Part shown: piece after piece, positions 34,681-45,100 of the stretch
Numbering within the stretch: position 1 is the stretch's first letter
Layout of the letters: every line of letters starts with the position of its first letter
Assembly (NCBI GenBank): GCA_973895155.1
Contig: OZ316898.1
Location: 19,778,001-19,842,000 of the forward strand
Direction: 5' to 3'
Length of the DNA stretch: 64,000 bases
Source of the DNA: Marsupella aquatica
Lineage: Eukaryota > Marchantiophyta
The notes under the pieces: generated by a model
Told to the model about the DNA's origin: nothing
The model's database searches: none
The model's input: only the letters and a program-made list of their open reading frames with translations
Program-made: the position numbers and the translations under genes

Positions 34681-35712
34681 TAAAACATACTCATCATTGA
34701 GTAAATCAGCTTCTCCATCAGCCCTAGCCACATTTGCCGATGAAGTTTCCGCTGCCTTTCCCTTACAGTCTCGCTTGAAGTGTCCAACTTGGTTGCACTT
34801 CCAACATGTCACCTGCCTCCTCTGAGGGGATTTACCCTTGGACTTAGATCTGGATTTAGATCTAAACTGGGTTCTACGGTCCCCAGTTGGTCGCTGCATA
34901 CTCCTCCCACGGTTAACATTGAGGGCAGCACCAGATGATGAAGGCTGTGACGTGATGTGCATCTTCTGCTGAAGATCATCACTAAGCAGAGAACTTACCA
35001 CGTCATTGTATGAAATGGTATCCCTATCACGATGCAACAACACTCGTGATAGGGACTGGTAAGATGGAGGCAATGAACTAAGAAGCTGCAGAGCCTTCGT
35101 CTCATCATTCAAAGTCTCCCCAAGGTTTTCCAAGTCAACGACCATGTCGTTGAAAGCATCCACATGGTCTTGCAACTTTGTACCAGATTCCTTCATCCTG
35201 AAACTCATCAGTTTGTAGGAAGTGTAGAGCCGGTTCGACAACTCCTTGCGGTGATACTTGCTCTGCAATTCCGCAAATAAGGACATGCAATCCTTATGTG
35301 CACCCAACTGCTTGATGATGGGAGGCATGAGATAGAGTGTAACACACCACACTCCCTGCTCCTGCATGCGGTCCCATTGTTTCTCATCAACATCGTCTTC
35401 ACGAGGGCTCAGCAGTTGGCCCATCCCTGACGCATAAAGCACTCCCTTCACCTGCTTCTCCCATAGCAAGTAATCAGAGCGCCCATCATACTTTGTCACT
35501 TCATACTTGGGTCCCCCAAGCTTGAAAGTCCCCATCTTCTTCTTTACCGTGAGCTCCGGTAGTAGTACTGCTTCCTCCACCACACGCCGCACCGGTGATG
35601 GTATCGGTGTCACGTGCTCTTCCTCCTGCTCCTCTCTCTGCCCCTGAAACCTCCGCGGTGACCCTCGTGCTTCAAGTTCCACGTCTTCGAAAAACTCCTC
35701 CGAATCACTCAT
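34678..35712 (-). CDS. gag protein of element B
   Basis: 344 residues starting at ATG 35712 (MSDSEEFFEDVE). An acidic N-terminus is followed by the copia gag region (YDGRSDYLLWEKQVKGVL; IKQLGAHKDCMSLFAELQSKYH; LSSLPPSYQSLSRVLL). A basic RS-rich stretch precedes one CCHC zinc knuckle (CWKCNQVGHFKRDC, about residues 301-314). It forms the nucleocapsid-like particle of the element. It ends in the UGA discussed separately. Confidence 0.95.
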   Translation of the reverse strand: MSDSEEFFEDVELEARGSPRRFQGQREEQEEEHVTPIPSPVRRVVEEAVLLPELTVKKKMGTFKLGGPKYEVTKYDGRSDYLLWEKQVKGVLYASGMGQLLSPREDDVDEKQWDRMQEQGVWCVTLYLMPPIIKQLGAHKDCMSLFAELQSKYHRKELSNRLYTSYKLMSFRMKESGTKLQDHVDAFNDMVVDLENLGETLNDETKALQLLSSLPPSYQSLSRVLLHRDRDTISYNDVVSSLLSDDLQQKMHITSQPSSSGAALNVNRGRSMQRPTGDRRTQFRSKSRSKSKGKSPQRRQVTCWKCNQVGHFKRDCKGKAAETSSANVARADGEADLLNDEYVL

Positions 35713-36852
35713 ATGAGAAAGTCACAAAAAATGTTGTTTTTCACAACTTCTCAAAAAACTCGAAACTCAACACCGCCGCGTAGCCCACAAAGCTAGGAGT
35801 CCAATACTGAAAACCGAAATCAAAATCGAAATTTGACGGAAAAGTTATTCAAATTTCGGTCGAGGTGGGTAAAACCTTGGGAAACTCCCCCGTTTTGACC
35901 ACCTCAGGGAATAACCGAAATACCAAGTACAACCCGTTGTCGGAATTGCGATGTGATTGGTGCGCTGCATTGCCAACTTCAATGGCTACGACCTCGCCGA
36001 AAAATAACCAAAAAAGTTACCGTTCGGCGGATGAAATCTTTGTCGGACGGTCAAAAAATAGCTCTCTGGTTTTTTGGAATATTCTATGACCCTTGTACAG
36101 GCCCTGTGGGAATTTTGGAAGAACAATCGAGGGGCTGACATGTGTCCTCGAACCCCCAAAACCCCCTACCACCCTTCGTCGTCGAAATCTGGTCGCGCGC
36201 GCAGAAAATACACACGGCAGAATGTACCCCTCGACACCAAACGCAAGATATCTCACTCGGGTTTTGACTAAATCAAGATCCGATTTCAGATTTGGAAACT
36301 AGACTCCGAGGCGATGAAGATCGATATAAGAAGCACCCAAAACGAGGAAAGAACGAGGGAGAAAAAAATTGGTAAAGATGACAGATTTCTCTCAATTGCC
36401 ATAGCCAATTTCGAATCAGTTTTTCAAAGAGAAAAAAATGGTACCTTGTCAACAACGAATGTTGATCAATTGCACTTGGTGCCGTCACCAAGTCCAACAA
36501 GGTAATTGATTTTGCTTAGCCTTCCTCTTTGCATCAAAGAGCCAATCCCGGACTCAAAAACAATCGTCTTGCCTCAATCTCTCCGTTGAGTCAAAACACT
36601 TGACGCTTCTCCCTCCGAGTCGATTGCCAACTTTCTTCACAAAATCCAGAACGATGAAAACTTAGATCTCTCTGCACCACGAGCTCCGTTCAACGATTTC
36701 TTCACACCGTTAGAAAGCTCTTGCCCTGATCTATCCGTTGAGCCCATAAACTCCAAGTTCCATGCGATGGAACTCTGGAAAATCCACCAACACTCAACGC
36801 TGGAAAAACCGTCATGAAATCCCGTCACGAACACACGTCACCTCCCAAGCAT
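35713..36852 (-). other. leader of element B
   Basis: About 1.14 kb between the primer-binding site and gag ATG; the homologous stretch in element C is 40012-41151. Frames of 65-79 codons in the leader are conserved between B and C, but they begin with GTG or TTG, so I do not call them genes. Confidence 0.7.
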
Positions 36853-36864
36853 GCTCTGATACCA
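36853..36864 (-). other. primer-binding site of element B
   Basis: On the minus strand TGGTATCAGAGC, complementary to the 3' end of initiator tRNA-Met, two bases inside the 5' LTR. Confidence 0.93.
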
Positions 36865-36866
36865 AT

Positions 36867-37287
36867 TGTTGAGCATAGACGACGATCGCAACGGCAAGCC
36901 CATGAACCATCCAACGCACAATAGTCGACACAAGAGATACGTGGTTCACCTCCTTGAGGCTACGTCCACGGGAATACACAAGAGAGCTTTACTAAACTCT
37001 AAGCCCGTCGGCTATACCGAGTCTCCACAGTGTAAGCTCTCCCTATCTCTCAAGTGGCTCCATAACAATGAGCCTTGGTTCTACCTCTCCAAGCACACAT
37101 GCCTCTTATGATATAGTGTGCAACATAGTTGTACCTAATCACGTAGTTGTACCTAACCACATAGTTGTACCTAATCACGTAGTTGTACCTAACCACATAG
37201 TTGTACCTAATCACGTAGTTGTACCAACCCACGTTGTTGTACCAACCACGTCATACCTAACCTAGACGTAAGAGTAAATACCCAACA
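36867..37287 (-). repeat. 5' LTR of element B (seven 18-bp U3 units)
   Basis: 421 bp, ending TGTT..AACA. It matches the 3' LTR throughout except for having three fewer 18-bp units and one or two unit-type differences at the edge of the array. Confidence 0.95.
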
Positions 37288-37420
37288 CACAGGCCGTGGG
37301 CTGCGAGTGCCTCCTCACCAAGCTGCAAGAGGCCACAAGCCGTGGGCTGCGAGTGCCTCCTCACCAAGATGCAAGAGGCCACAGGCCGTGGGCTGTGGGT
37401 GCCAACCCACCAAGACTCTC
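37288..37420. repeat. leader repeat array of element A, part 2
   Basis: Three further copies of the 46-bp unit, with the CACARGCCGTGGG motif starting at 37288, 37334 and 37380. They continue the array that element B split at 30738. Confidence 0.85.
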
Positions 37421-38242
37421 TTCGCTCAAGTCATGCACTAAACACGCCGCAATTGACGGGAAAATCACTATTCACTATTTGTCATTTCCTTTGTGCCCTA
37501 AGTCACAGCCGCCTTGCTACTCCACGGTGCCTTATCTCGTCGCACGCCGACAACATAATTCACCAACATTCAACGTTGTTTTTAATGCCATCGCCGCTTT
37601 ACACCATAAAATGACTAGTTGCTGACGGGAAATATTGTCGAATTGCACCGACACAATCTGCAAGCTCAACAAAGAAAAAACTTCCGTCACGTCCCCTTCA
37701 CCTGCGTCAAGTGCCAATCCCGAATTCAAAATGACCGCCTTGCCGCGATCTCACCGTTGAGCCCTAGCACTTTGCGTTTTCTTCTTCGAGTCGAATGTCA
37801 CGACGAGTAACCCGGTTTAGGGAAAAACAAGCACCATAGCTTGTCAAAAAACCAGAACTCAACTTTCACTCCTCACGACACACTCGCTTCAAAAACGTCA
37901 GCATACCAAGTGCCAAAACAACCAGCTCGCTTCAACCTACAACTTGAGCTATAACATGTGATGCCTCCCGCACCACACAACTCACACCGCTGCAAAAACG
38001 CAAATCTCTGGTCTCTCCACGAAAAGCCGTCGAACACGAATAAACCCTGAACAACGAAAACTTTGATTCCTCCGCACCACGGAAACCGATCAGCGAGTTC
38101 TAACCACCGTTAGAAAGCCCTCTCACTAACCTATCCGCTTAGCCACACACATTCGAGTTTCATGCGATGAAACTCTGAATGTACCATCGACAATGAACGC
38201 TGGAAAACCTGTCACGAAAAAACCTCGTCACCTCCCAGGCAT
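37421..38242 (-). other. remaining leader of element A
   Basis: Noncoding leader between the primer-binding site and the repeat array. It shares short stretches with the leaders of B and C (for example the GTTAGAAAGC.CTC and AAACTC..AACGCTGG-type blocks near 38106-38210 and 36710-36800). This shows common ancestry of the two families beyond the LTR. Confidence 0.65.
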
Positions 38243-38254
38243 GCTCTGATACCA
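38243..38254 (-). other. primer-binding site of element A
   Basis: On the minus strand TGGTATCAGAGC, two bases inside the 5' LTR; the same initiator tRNA-Met primer as B and C. Confidence 0.92.
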
Positions 38255-38256
38255 CT

Positions 38257-38600
38257 TGTTGAGCATAGACGACATTCGTAACGGCAAGCCCATCAGCCAT
38301 CCAACGCACAATAGTCGACACAGAGAGATACGTGGTTCACCTCCACATGCGGCTACGTCCACGGGAACACATAAGAGCTTTACTGCACTCTAGGCCGACC
38401 GGCCATACCAAGCATCCACAACACAAGCTCTCCCTATCTCTCAACTAGCTCCGTAACAATGAGCCTAAGTTCCACCAGGGTTTGGCATCAGCCCTGGCTA
38501 TATGCACAACAGCACTACCGCTAACATTAGCTAAGTCCTAACCCGAGTTAGCCTAACTGTAGTTAGCTCATGAGTCACAAGACTAGAGCAATATCTAACA
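38257..38600 (-). repeat. 5' LTR of element A
   Basis: 344 bp, ends TGTT..AACA. Its U3 lacks the 18-bp array of B and C but contains several GTTAGG/GTTAGC-type motifs. Its R-U5 half is related to that of B and C. It is directly followed by target duplication ATGAC at 38601-38605. Confidence 0.95.
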
Positions 38601-38671
38601 ATGACATGGCGCGTTGTAGAGTCTCAAATTTTGGAAGGGACCTCTGACTAATGGGGTCCGTAATACTCTAT

Positions 38672-39420
38672 GAAAAAATCCTAAAAGTTTGTCATGCCTC
38701 AAAATTTATGCTATTAGGAGGGGAAGATTTTAATTTTTCTCTCCCCCTTTTTCATATTTCTTCACTCCCTTGCCACTCCATTCCTCCCCCTCTTTCTTAC
38801 CTTTGGTGCTATTAAATAAATAGAAAAAATACAAAATTAAACAAAGAGAAGAAAAGAAGGAGGAGATAAAAACAAAATTAACCCATTGTTCTTCCTTCTA
38901 AAGTTCATAATCATACTAAATGCAAAAATCCAAAAAGTTCTGTCATGCCCCAAAAGTTATGCTATTGGGAGGGGAAAATTTTAAATTTTCTCTCCCCCTT
39001 TTTCCTATTTCTTCACTCCCTTGCCACTCCATTCCTCCCTCTTCTTACATTTGGCGCCATTAAATAAACAGAAAAAATAGTTAAAACAAAATTGAATCAT
39101 TTTGCTTCCTTCTAAATTTTCATAATCATACTCTATGCAAAAATCCAAAAAGTTTGTCATCCCCCATAGGTTATGCTGTTGGGAGGGGCAGATTTTAATT
39201 TTTCTCTCCCCCTTTCTCTTATTGCTTCACTCCCTTGCCACTCCATTCTCCCCCTATTTCTTACCTTTGGCGCCATTAAATAAACAGAAAAATTGCAAAT
39301 TAAATCAAATAAGGAGAAGAAAAAAAGGAGATAAAAATAAAATTAACCCATTTGGCTTCCTCTACAGTTTCATAATCATACTTTATGCAAAAATCCAAAA
39401 AGTTTGAGTTGCCCCAAAAT
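38672..39420 (+). repeat. satellite-like tandem array, 215-250-bp unit
   Basis: Three units and the start of a fourth, marked by TGCAAAAATCCAAAAAGTT at about 38672, 38922, 39137 and 39387, each followed by ATTTTAATTTTTCTCTCCCC and CCTTGCCACTCCATTC. A single related unit lies at 24510-24715. The array lies between elements A and C. Confidence 0.88.
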
Positions 39421-39630
39421 TTTCTCCTTCCAACTTATGTACTTTAATAGAAGAAAAAAAATACAATTTAGATATGTCACATAAGAATCATCACATTTTT
39501 AGGTGATGTCATATGAGAATCATTTCATGTATTCTGTATTCTACTATAAAACGAAGTATAGCATTTGAACTCCTGGTCAATCGATCCAAGAGTACACAAA
39601 AAACTTTTAAAAAAGGTGATGACTCAGGTT

Positions 39631-39997
39631 TGTTGGGTATTTACTCTTACGTCTAGGTTAGGTATGACGTGGTTGGTACAACTACGTGGTTAGGTACAAC
39701 TATGTGGTTAGGTACAACTACGTGGTTAGGTACAACTAAGTTGCACACTATATCATAAGAGGCATGTGTGCTTGGAGAGGTAGAACCAAGGCTCATTGTT
39801 ATGGAGCCACTTGAGAGATAGGGAGAGCTTACACTGTGGAGACTCGGTATAGCCGACGGGCTTAGAGTTCAGTAAAGCTCTCTTGTGTGTTCCCGTGGAC
39901 GTAGCCTCAAGGAGGTGAACCACGTATCTCTTGTGTCGACTATTGTGCGTTGGATGGTTCATGGGCTTGCCGTTGCGATCGTCGTCTATGCTCAACA
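39631..39997 (+). repeat. 5' LTR of element C (four 18-bp U3 units)
   Basis: 367 bp, TGTTGGG..CTCAACA. Array units of the type GGTACAACTACGTGGTTA occur at about 39675-39740. A TATA-like CACTATATCATAAG follows at about 39745. Confidence 0.95.
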
Positions 39998-39999
39998 AT

Positions 40000-40011
40000 T
40001 GGTATCAGAGC
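40000..40011 (+). other. primer-binding site of element C
   Basis: TGGTATCAGAGC, two bases after the 5' LTR, for initiator tRNA-Met. Confidence 0.93.
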
Positions 40012-41151
40012 ATGCTTGGGAGGTGACGTGTGTTCGTGACGGGATTTCATGACGGTTTTTCCAGCATTGAGTGTCGGTGGATTTCCCAGAGTTCCGTCGC
40101 ATGGAACTTGGAGTTTATTGGCTCAACGGATAGATCAGGGCAAGAGCTTTCTAACGGTGTGAAGAAATCGCTGAACGGAGCTCGTGGTCCAGAGAGATCT
40201 AAGTTTTCGTCGTTCTGGATTTTGTGAAGAAAGTTGGCAATCGACTCGGAGGGAGAAGCGTCAAGTGTTTTGACTCAACGGAGAGATTGAGGCAAGACGA
40301 TTGTTTTGAGTCCGGGATTGGCTCTTTGATGCAAAGAGGAAGGCTAAGAAAAAATCAATTACCTTGTTGGACTTGGTGACGGCACCAAGTGCAATTGATC
40401 AACATTCGTTGTTGACAAGGTACCATTTTTTTCTCTTTGAAAAACTTATTCGAAATTGGCTATGGCAATTGAGAGAAATCTGTCATCTTTACCAATTTTT
40501 TTCTCCCTCGTTCTTTTCTCATTTTGGGTGCTTCTTATATCGATCTTCACCGCCTCGGAGTCTAGTTTCCAAATCTGAAATCAGATCTTGATTTCGTCAA
40601 AACCCGAGTGAGATATCTTGCGTTTGGTGTCGAGGGGTACATTCTGCCGTGTGTATTTTCTGCGCGCGCGACCAGATTTCGACGACAAAAGGTGGTAGGG
40701 GGTTTTGGGGGTTCGAGGACACATGTCAGCCCCACGATTGTTCTTCCAAAGTTCTCACAGGGCCTGTATAAGGGTCATAGAATATTCCAAAAAACCAGAG
40801 AGCTATTTTTTGACCGTCCGATAAAGATTTCATCCGCCGAACGGTAACTTTTTTGGTTATTTTTCGGCGAGGTCGTAGCCATTGAAGTTGGCAACGCGGC
40901 GCACCAATCACATCGCAATTCCGACAACGGGATGTACTTGGTATTTCGGTTATTCCCTGAGGTGGTCAAAACGGGGGAGTTTCCCAAGGTTTTACCCACC
41001 TCGACCAAAATTTGAATAACTTTTTTGTCAAATTTCGATTTTGATTTCGATTTTCAGTATTGGACTCCTAGCTTTGTGGGCTACGCGGCGGTGTTGAGTT
41101 TCGAGTTTTTTGAGAAGTTGTGAAAAACAACATTTTTTGTGATTTTCTCAT

Positions 41152-42189
41152 ATGAGTGATTCGGAGGAGTTTTTCGAAGATGTAGAACTTGAAGCACGAG
41201 GATCACCGCGGAGGTTTCAGGGGCAAAAAGAGGAGCAGGAGAAAGAGCACGTGACACCGATACCATCACCGGTGCGGCGTGTGGTGGAGGAAGCAGTACT
41301 ACTACCGGAGCTCACGGTAGTGCCAAAGAAGAAGATGGGGACTTTCAAGCTTGGGGGATCCAAGTATGAAGTGACAAAGTATGATGGGCGCTCTGACTAC
41401 TTGCTATGGGAGAAGCAGGTGAAGGGAGTGCTCTATGCGTCAGGGATGGGCCAACTGTTGAGCCCTCGTGAAGACGATGTTGATGAGAAATAATGGGACC
41501 GCATGTAGGAGCAGGGAGTGTGGTGTGTTACACTCTATCTCATGCCTCCCATCATCAAGCAGTTGGGTGCACATAAGGATTGCATGTCCTTGTTTACGGA
41601 ATTGCAGAGCAAGTATCACCGCAAAGAGTTGTCGAACCGGCTCTACACTTCCTACAAACTGATGAGTTTCAGGATGAAGGAATCCGGTACGAAGTTGCAA
41701 GACCATGTGGATGCTTTCAACGACATGGTCGTTGACTTGGAAAACCTTGGGGAGACTTTGAATGATGAGACGAAGGCTCTGCAGCTTCTTAGTTCATTGC
41801 CTCCATCTTACCAGTCCCTATCACGAGTGTTGTTGCATCGTGATAGGGATACCATTTCATACAATGACGTGGTAAGTTCTCTGCTTAGTGATGATTTTCA
41901 GCAGAAGATGCACATCACGTCACAGCCTTCATCATCTGGTGCTGCCCTCAATGTTAACCGTGGGAGAAGTATGTAGCGACCAACTGGGGACCGTAGAACC
42001 CAGTTTAGATCTAAATCCAGATCTAAGTCCAAGGGTAAATCCCCTCAGAGGAGGCAGGTGACATGTTGGAAGTGCAACCAAGTTGGACACTTCAAGCGAG
42101 ACTGTAAGGGAAAGGCAGCGGAAACTTCATCGGCAAATGTGGCTAGGGCTGATGAAGAAGCTGATTTACTCAATGATGAGTATGTTTTA
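41152..42189 (+). pseudogene. gag of element C with three nonsense codons
   Basis: Same frame and content as gag of B from ATG 41152 to the CCHC knuckle (about 42062-42105). It is interrupted by TAA 41491-41493, TAG 41506-41508 and TAG 41974-41976. In B the corresponding codons are CAA, CAG and CAG, so each stop is one C-to-T change. No frameshift is present. Confidence 0.93.
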
Positions 42190-42192
42190 TGA
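42190..42192 (+). promoter_or_regulatory. in-frame UGA between gag and pol, element C
   Basis: Gag ends ..EADLLNDEYVL, then UGA, then SREYAL..DDVWILDCACSFHIC in the same frame, as in B. Confidence 0.6.
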
Positions 42193-45100
42193 AGCCGGGA
42201 GTATGCCCTGTGCACGTCATCTAGGAGAGCAGATGATGTGTGGATTCTTGATTGTGCTTGCTCTTTTCATATTTGTTATATTCGTGAGTTTTTTAGTTCT
42301 TACTCTGTTTCAAACGGTTCAGTTCTGATGGGAAATGATCACTCCTGTCAAATTGAGGGAATTGGGTTTGTGAAGATTCAAATGTTTGATGGCGCCGTGC
42401 GCACAGTGTCCGGAGTCAGGTATGTACCTGGCATGCGTAAGAATTTGATTTCACTCGGTGTGTTGGATTCAAATGGTCATCAATGGAGCGTTATTGATGG
42501 TGAACTTCAAGTCAGGTCGGGAGAGACAGTGATTTTGAAAGGGAGTAGACAAAAGAATTTGTATGTGTTACAGGGCAATACTGTATGTGGAGAGGCCAAT
42601 GTAACCAAGTCTCACGAGGAGATGACTCAACTATGGCATTCACGGCTAGGCCACATGAGTGAGAAGGGTTTGGCTATCTTACGGAAGAATGGACTCATTT
42701 CTGATTTGCAATCTTGTAAATTAGAGTTTTGTGAGCATTGCATTCTTGGAAAGCAGCATCGTCGTGCTTTTGGTGTTGGAACTCATCGTTCCAAAGCAGT
42801 TCTTGAGTACATACATAGTGACGTGTGGGGTCCATCCCCGACTCCCTCACACTCTGGAAAGTTGTACTATGTATCATTTATTGATGATTACTCAAGATTT
42901 GTGTGGATTTATTTCATGACGCATAAGTCTGATGTCTTGTCCATTTTTAAGAAGTGGAAGGCCCAGGTGGAGAATCAGACTAGAAACACGATCAAGTGTT
43001 TGGATACAAGGGTGAAGAGTCTGAGGTCAGACAACGGCAGGGAGTACACTTCAATGGAATTTGAAGAGTACTGTTCAGAACAGGGGATAACTCGCCATCT
43101 CACCACAGTTTATACTCCACAGCAGAATGGTGTCGCTGAGAGGCTCAATCGGAAACTGTTGGAGCGGTCACGGAGTATGTTGAGCCAATCAGGTTTACCA
43201 CAAGAATTTTGGGCAGAAGCTGTCAATACCGCAACTTATTTGGTAAATCTTTCTCCTTCTAGTGCTATCAATTTCAAAACGCCGTTTGAGATGCGCTATA
43301 AGCGGCAAGCAGACTATCATGGCTTGGTAGTTTTTGGAAGTGATGCATATGCTCTCACACCGAAGCAGAATAGGACCAAGTTGGATCCTACCTCCAAGAA
43401 ATGTATTTTTCTTGGGTACCAGAGTGGTGTGAAAGCCTATAGGCTATGGGATCCTATTGCCTGTAAGCTCGTTGTCAGTAGGGATGTTTCCTTCAATGAA
43501 TCCAGATTATTGAAGGAGGGGGAGAATACTCAGGTCTCCCGTACTGACAAAGGAAAATCTCCTATCCCGGATCTCGTTGAGGGGGAGATTGGTTATGAGG
43601 TGCATGACCAGAGAGAAGGAGTTGCTCCAATTATGGAGCTGGTTCCTGTGCCAGAGGAACTAGAGGAGTTTGTTGATGCTGGTGAGCAGCAAGTGGATGC
43701 TGTTGAGCTTCAAATTATACCAGCACACGCAGATCAACCGGAGTCATCGGCTAGAAGAACATCTGGTCGCACTGTACGCGCTCCACCAAGGTATGGACAG
43801 TGGGTTGATTCATCTCAACTGCAAGAGGATGATTTTACAGCTGATGATGAGGGTGATGCGTTAATTTTGGAAGAAGGGGAACCTTCTTCATTTCATGAGG
43901 CAAGTGCTTCAAAGGAGAAGCAGAAGTGGACTGCAGCAATGCAAACGGAGATGCAGTCACTAAAGGACAACAAAACTTGGGAGCTTGTTAAGCTGCCTAA
44001 GGGTCAGCAAGTGGTGGACAGCAAGTGGATTTACAAGCTGAAGGATAATTCCATAGGAGGTGGATCGAAGGTCTACAAGGCTAGGTTGGTAGCAAAGGGA
44101 TTCACACAAGAGAAAGGTGTGGATTACAATGAGGTCTTCTCACCAGTTGCTAAGTACTCTACAATACGACTATTGTGTGTACTTGTTGTAATGTTTGGTC
44201 TGCTGCTAGATCAGATGGATGTTGTCACAGCTTTCCTCTATGGCACATTGGAAGAGGTGATCTTCATGAGACAACCGCTAGTTTTTGTGAAGAGAGGACA
44301 GGAGGAATTGGTTTGCAGATTGCTGAAATCCTTGTATGGGTTGAAGCAGTCACCAAGACAGTGGAACAAGCGGTTTGACGATTGGATTCGGTCACAAGGT
44401 TTTCACAGAAGTGTATTTGACCCTTGTGTGTATTTGAAACCGGTAAAGAATGTTGTCTTTGGGTTCATTGTTTTAGTACTTTATGTGGATGATATGCTAA
44501 TTGCAGCCAAGGATAGGTCTGAGATTGTTAAGCTCAAGGCACTGCTTAGTGCAGAGTTTAAGATGAAGGACTTAGGGCCAGCTAAAAGGATTTTGGGTAT
44601 GGAGATCACTAGGGACTTGGAGGCTGGCAAGCTATGGTTGACGCAGAGCAGTTATGCGAGGAAGGTAATTGCAAGGTTCAACATGGGGAATAGCAAGCCA
44701 GTAAGTACCCCGTTGGCTCCACACTTCAAGTTATCATCAGCGTTCTGTCCTACGGATGACACAGAGAAGGGGTTGATGTCAAAGGTTCCGTATGACAAGG
44801 CAGTGGGGAGTCTCATGTATTTGATGACTTGCACTAGACCTGATCTTGCCATGGCTATGGGCAAGGTGAGCAGGTACATGTCGAATCCAGGGAAGGTACA
44901 CTGGGAAGCAGTGAAGTGGATTATCAGGTACTTGAAAGGTACCGTGGATCATGGTCTTTTATTTGATGCGAATGCAAAGAATGCTAAATCATTGATTGGC
45001 TATGTTGATTCTGACTATGGACAAGATTTGGACCGAAGGAGATCAACAACAGGATACGTGTTCACACTTGGCGGTGGATGCATAAGTTGGAGATCTACTT

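Larger units (their letters stand above)
30739..37287 (-). mobile_element. element B: intact, recent Ty1/copia LTR retrotransposon nested in A
   Basis: This 6549-bp element lies on the minus strand with 5' LTR 36867-37287 and 3' LTR 30739-31213. It is flanked by the five-base target duplication CACAG at 30734-30738 and 37288-37292. Outside the 18-bp tandem array the two LTRs show no difference that I can see, so insertion is recent. Gag and pol frames are uninterrupted except for the aligned UGA between them. The leader from primer-binding site to gag ATG is about 1.14 kb, unusually long. It is the best candidate for a mobile copy in this window. Confidence 0.97.
25675..38600 (-). mobile_element. 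element A: decayed Ty1/copia LTR retrotransposon, interrupted by element B
   Basis: A complete but decayed copia element of the Tork/Tnt1-like kind lies on the minus strand. Its 5' LTR is at 38257-38600 and its 3' LTR at 25675-26117, both ending TGTT..AACA. The five-base target duplication ATGAC flanks it at 25670-25674 and 38601-38605. Primer-binding and polypurine sites are in their expected places. The order gag, protease, integrase, reverse transcriptase, RNase H is as in copia. Excluding nested element B (30739-37287 plus one copy of its target duplication) the element is about 6.37 kb. Multiple stops and at least two frameshifts make it non-autonomous. Confidence 0.95.

Noticed and set aside
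36017-36834. Leader frames of 65, 75 and 79 codons conserved between elements B and C (also 40030-40847)
   Set aside because: They start with GTG or TTG, not ATG, and B and C are nearly identical throughout, so frame conservation carries no information.
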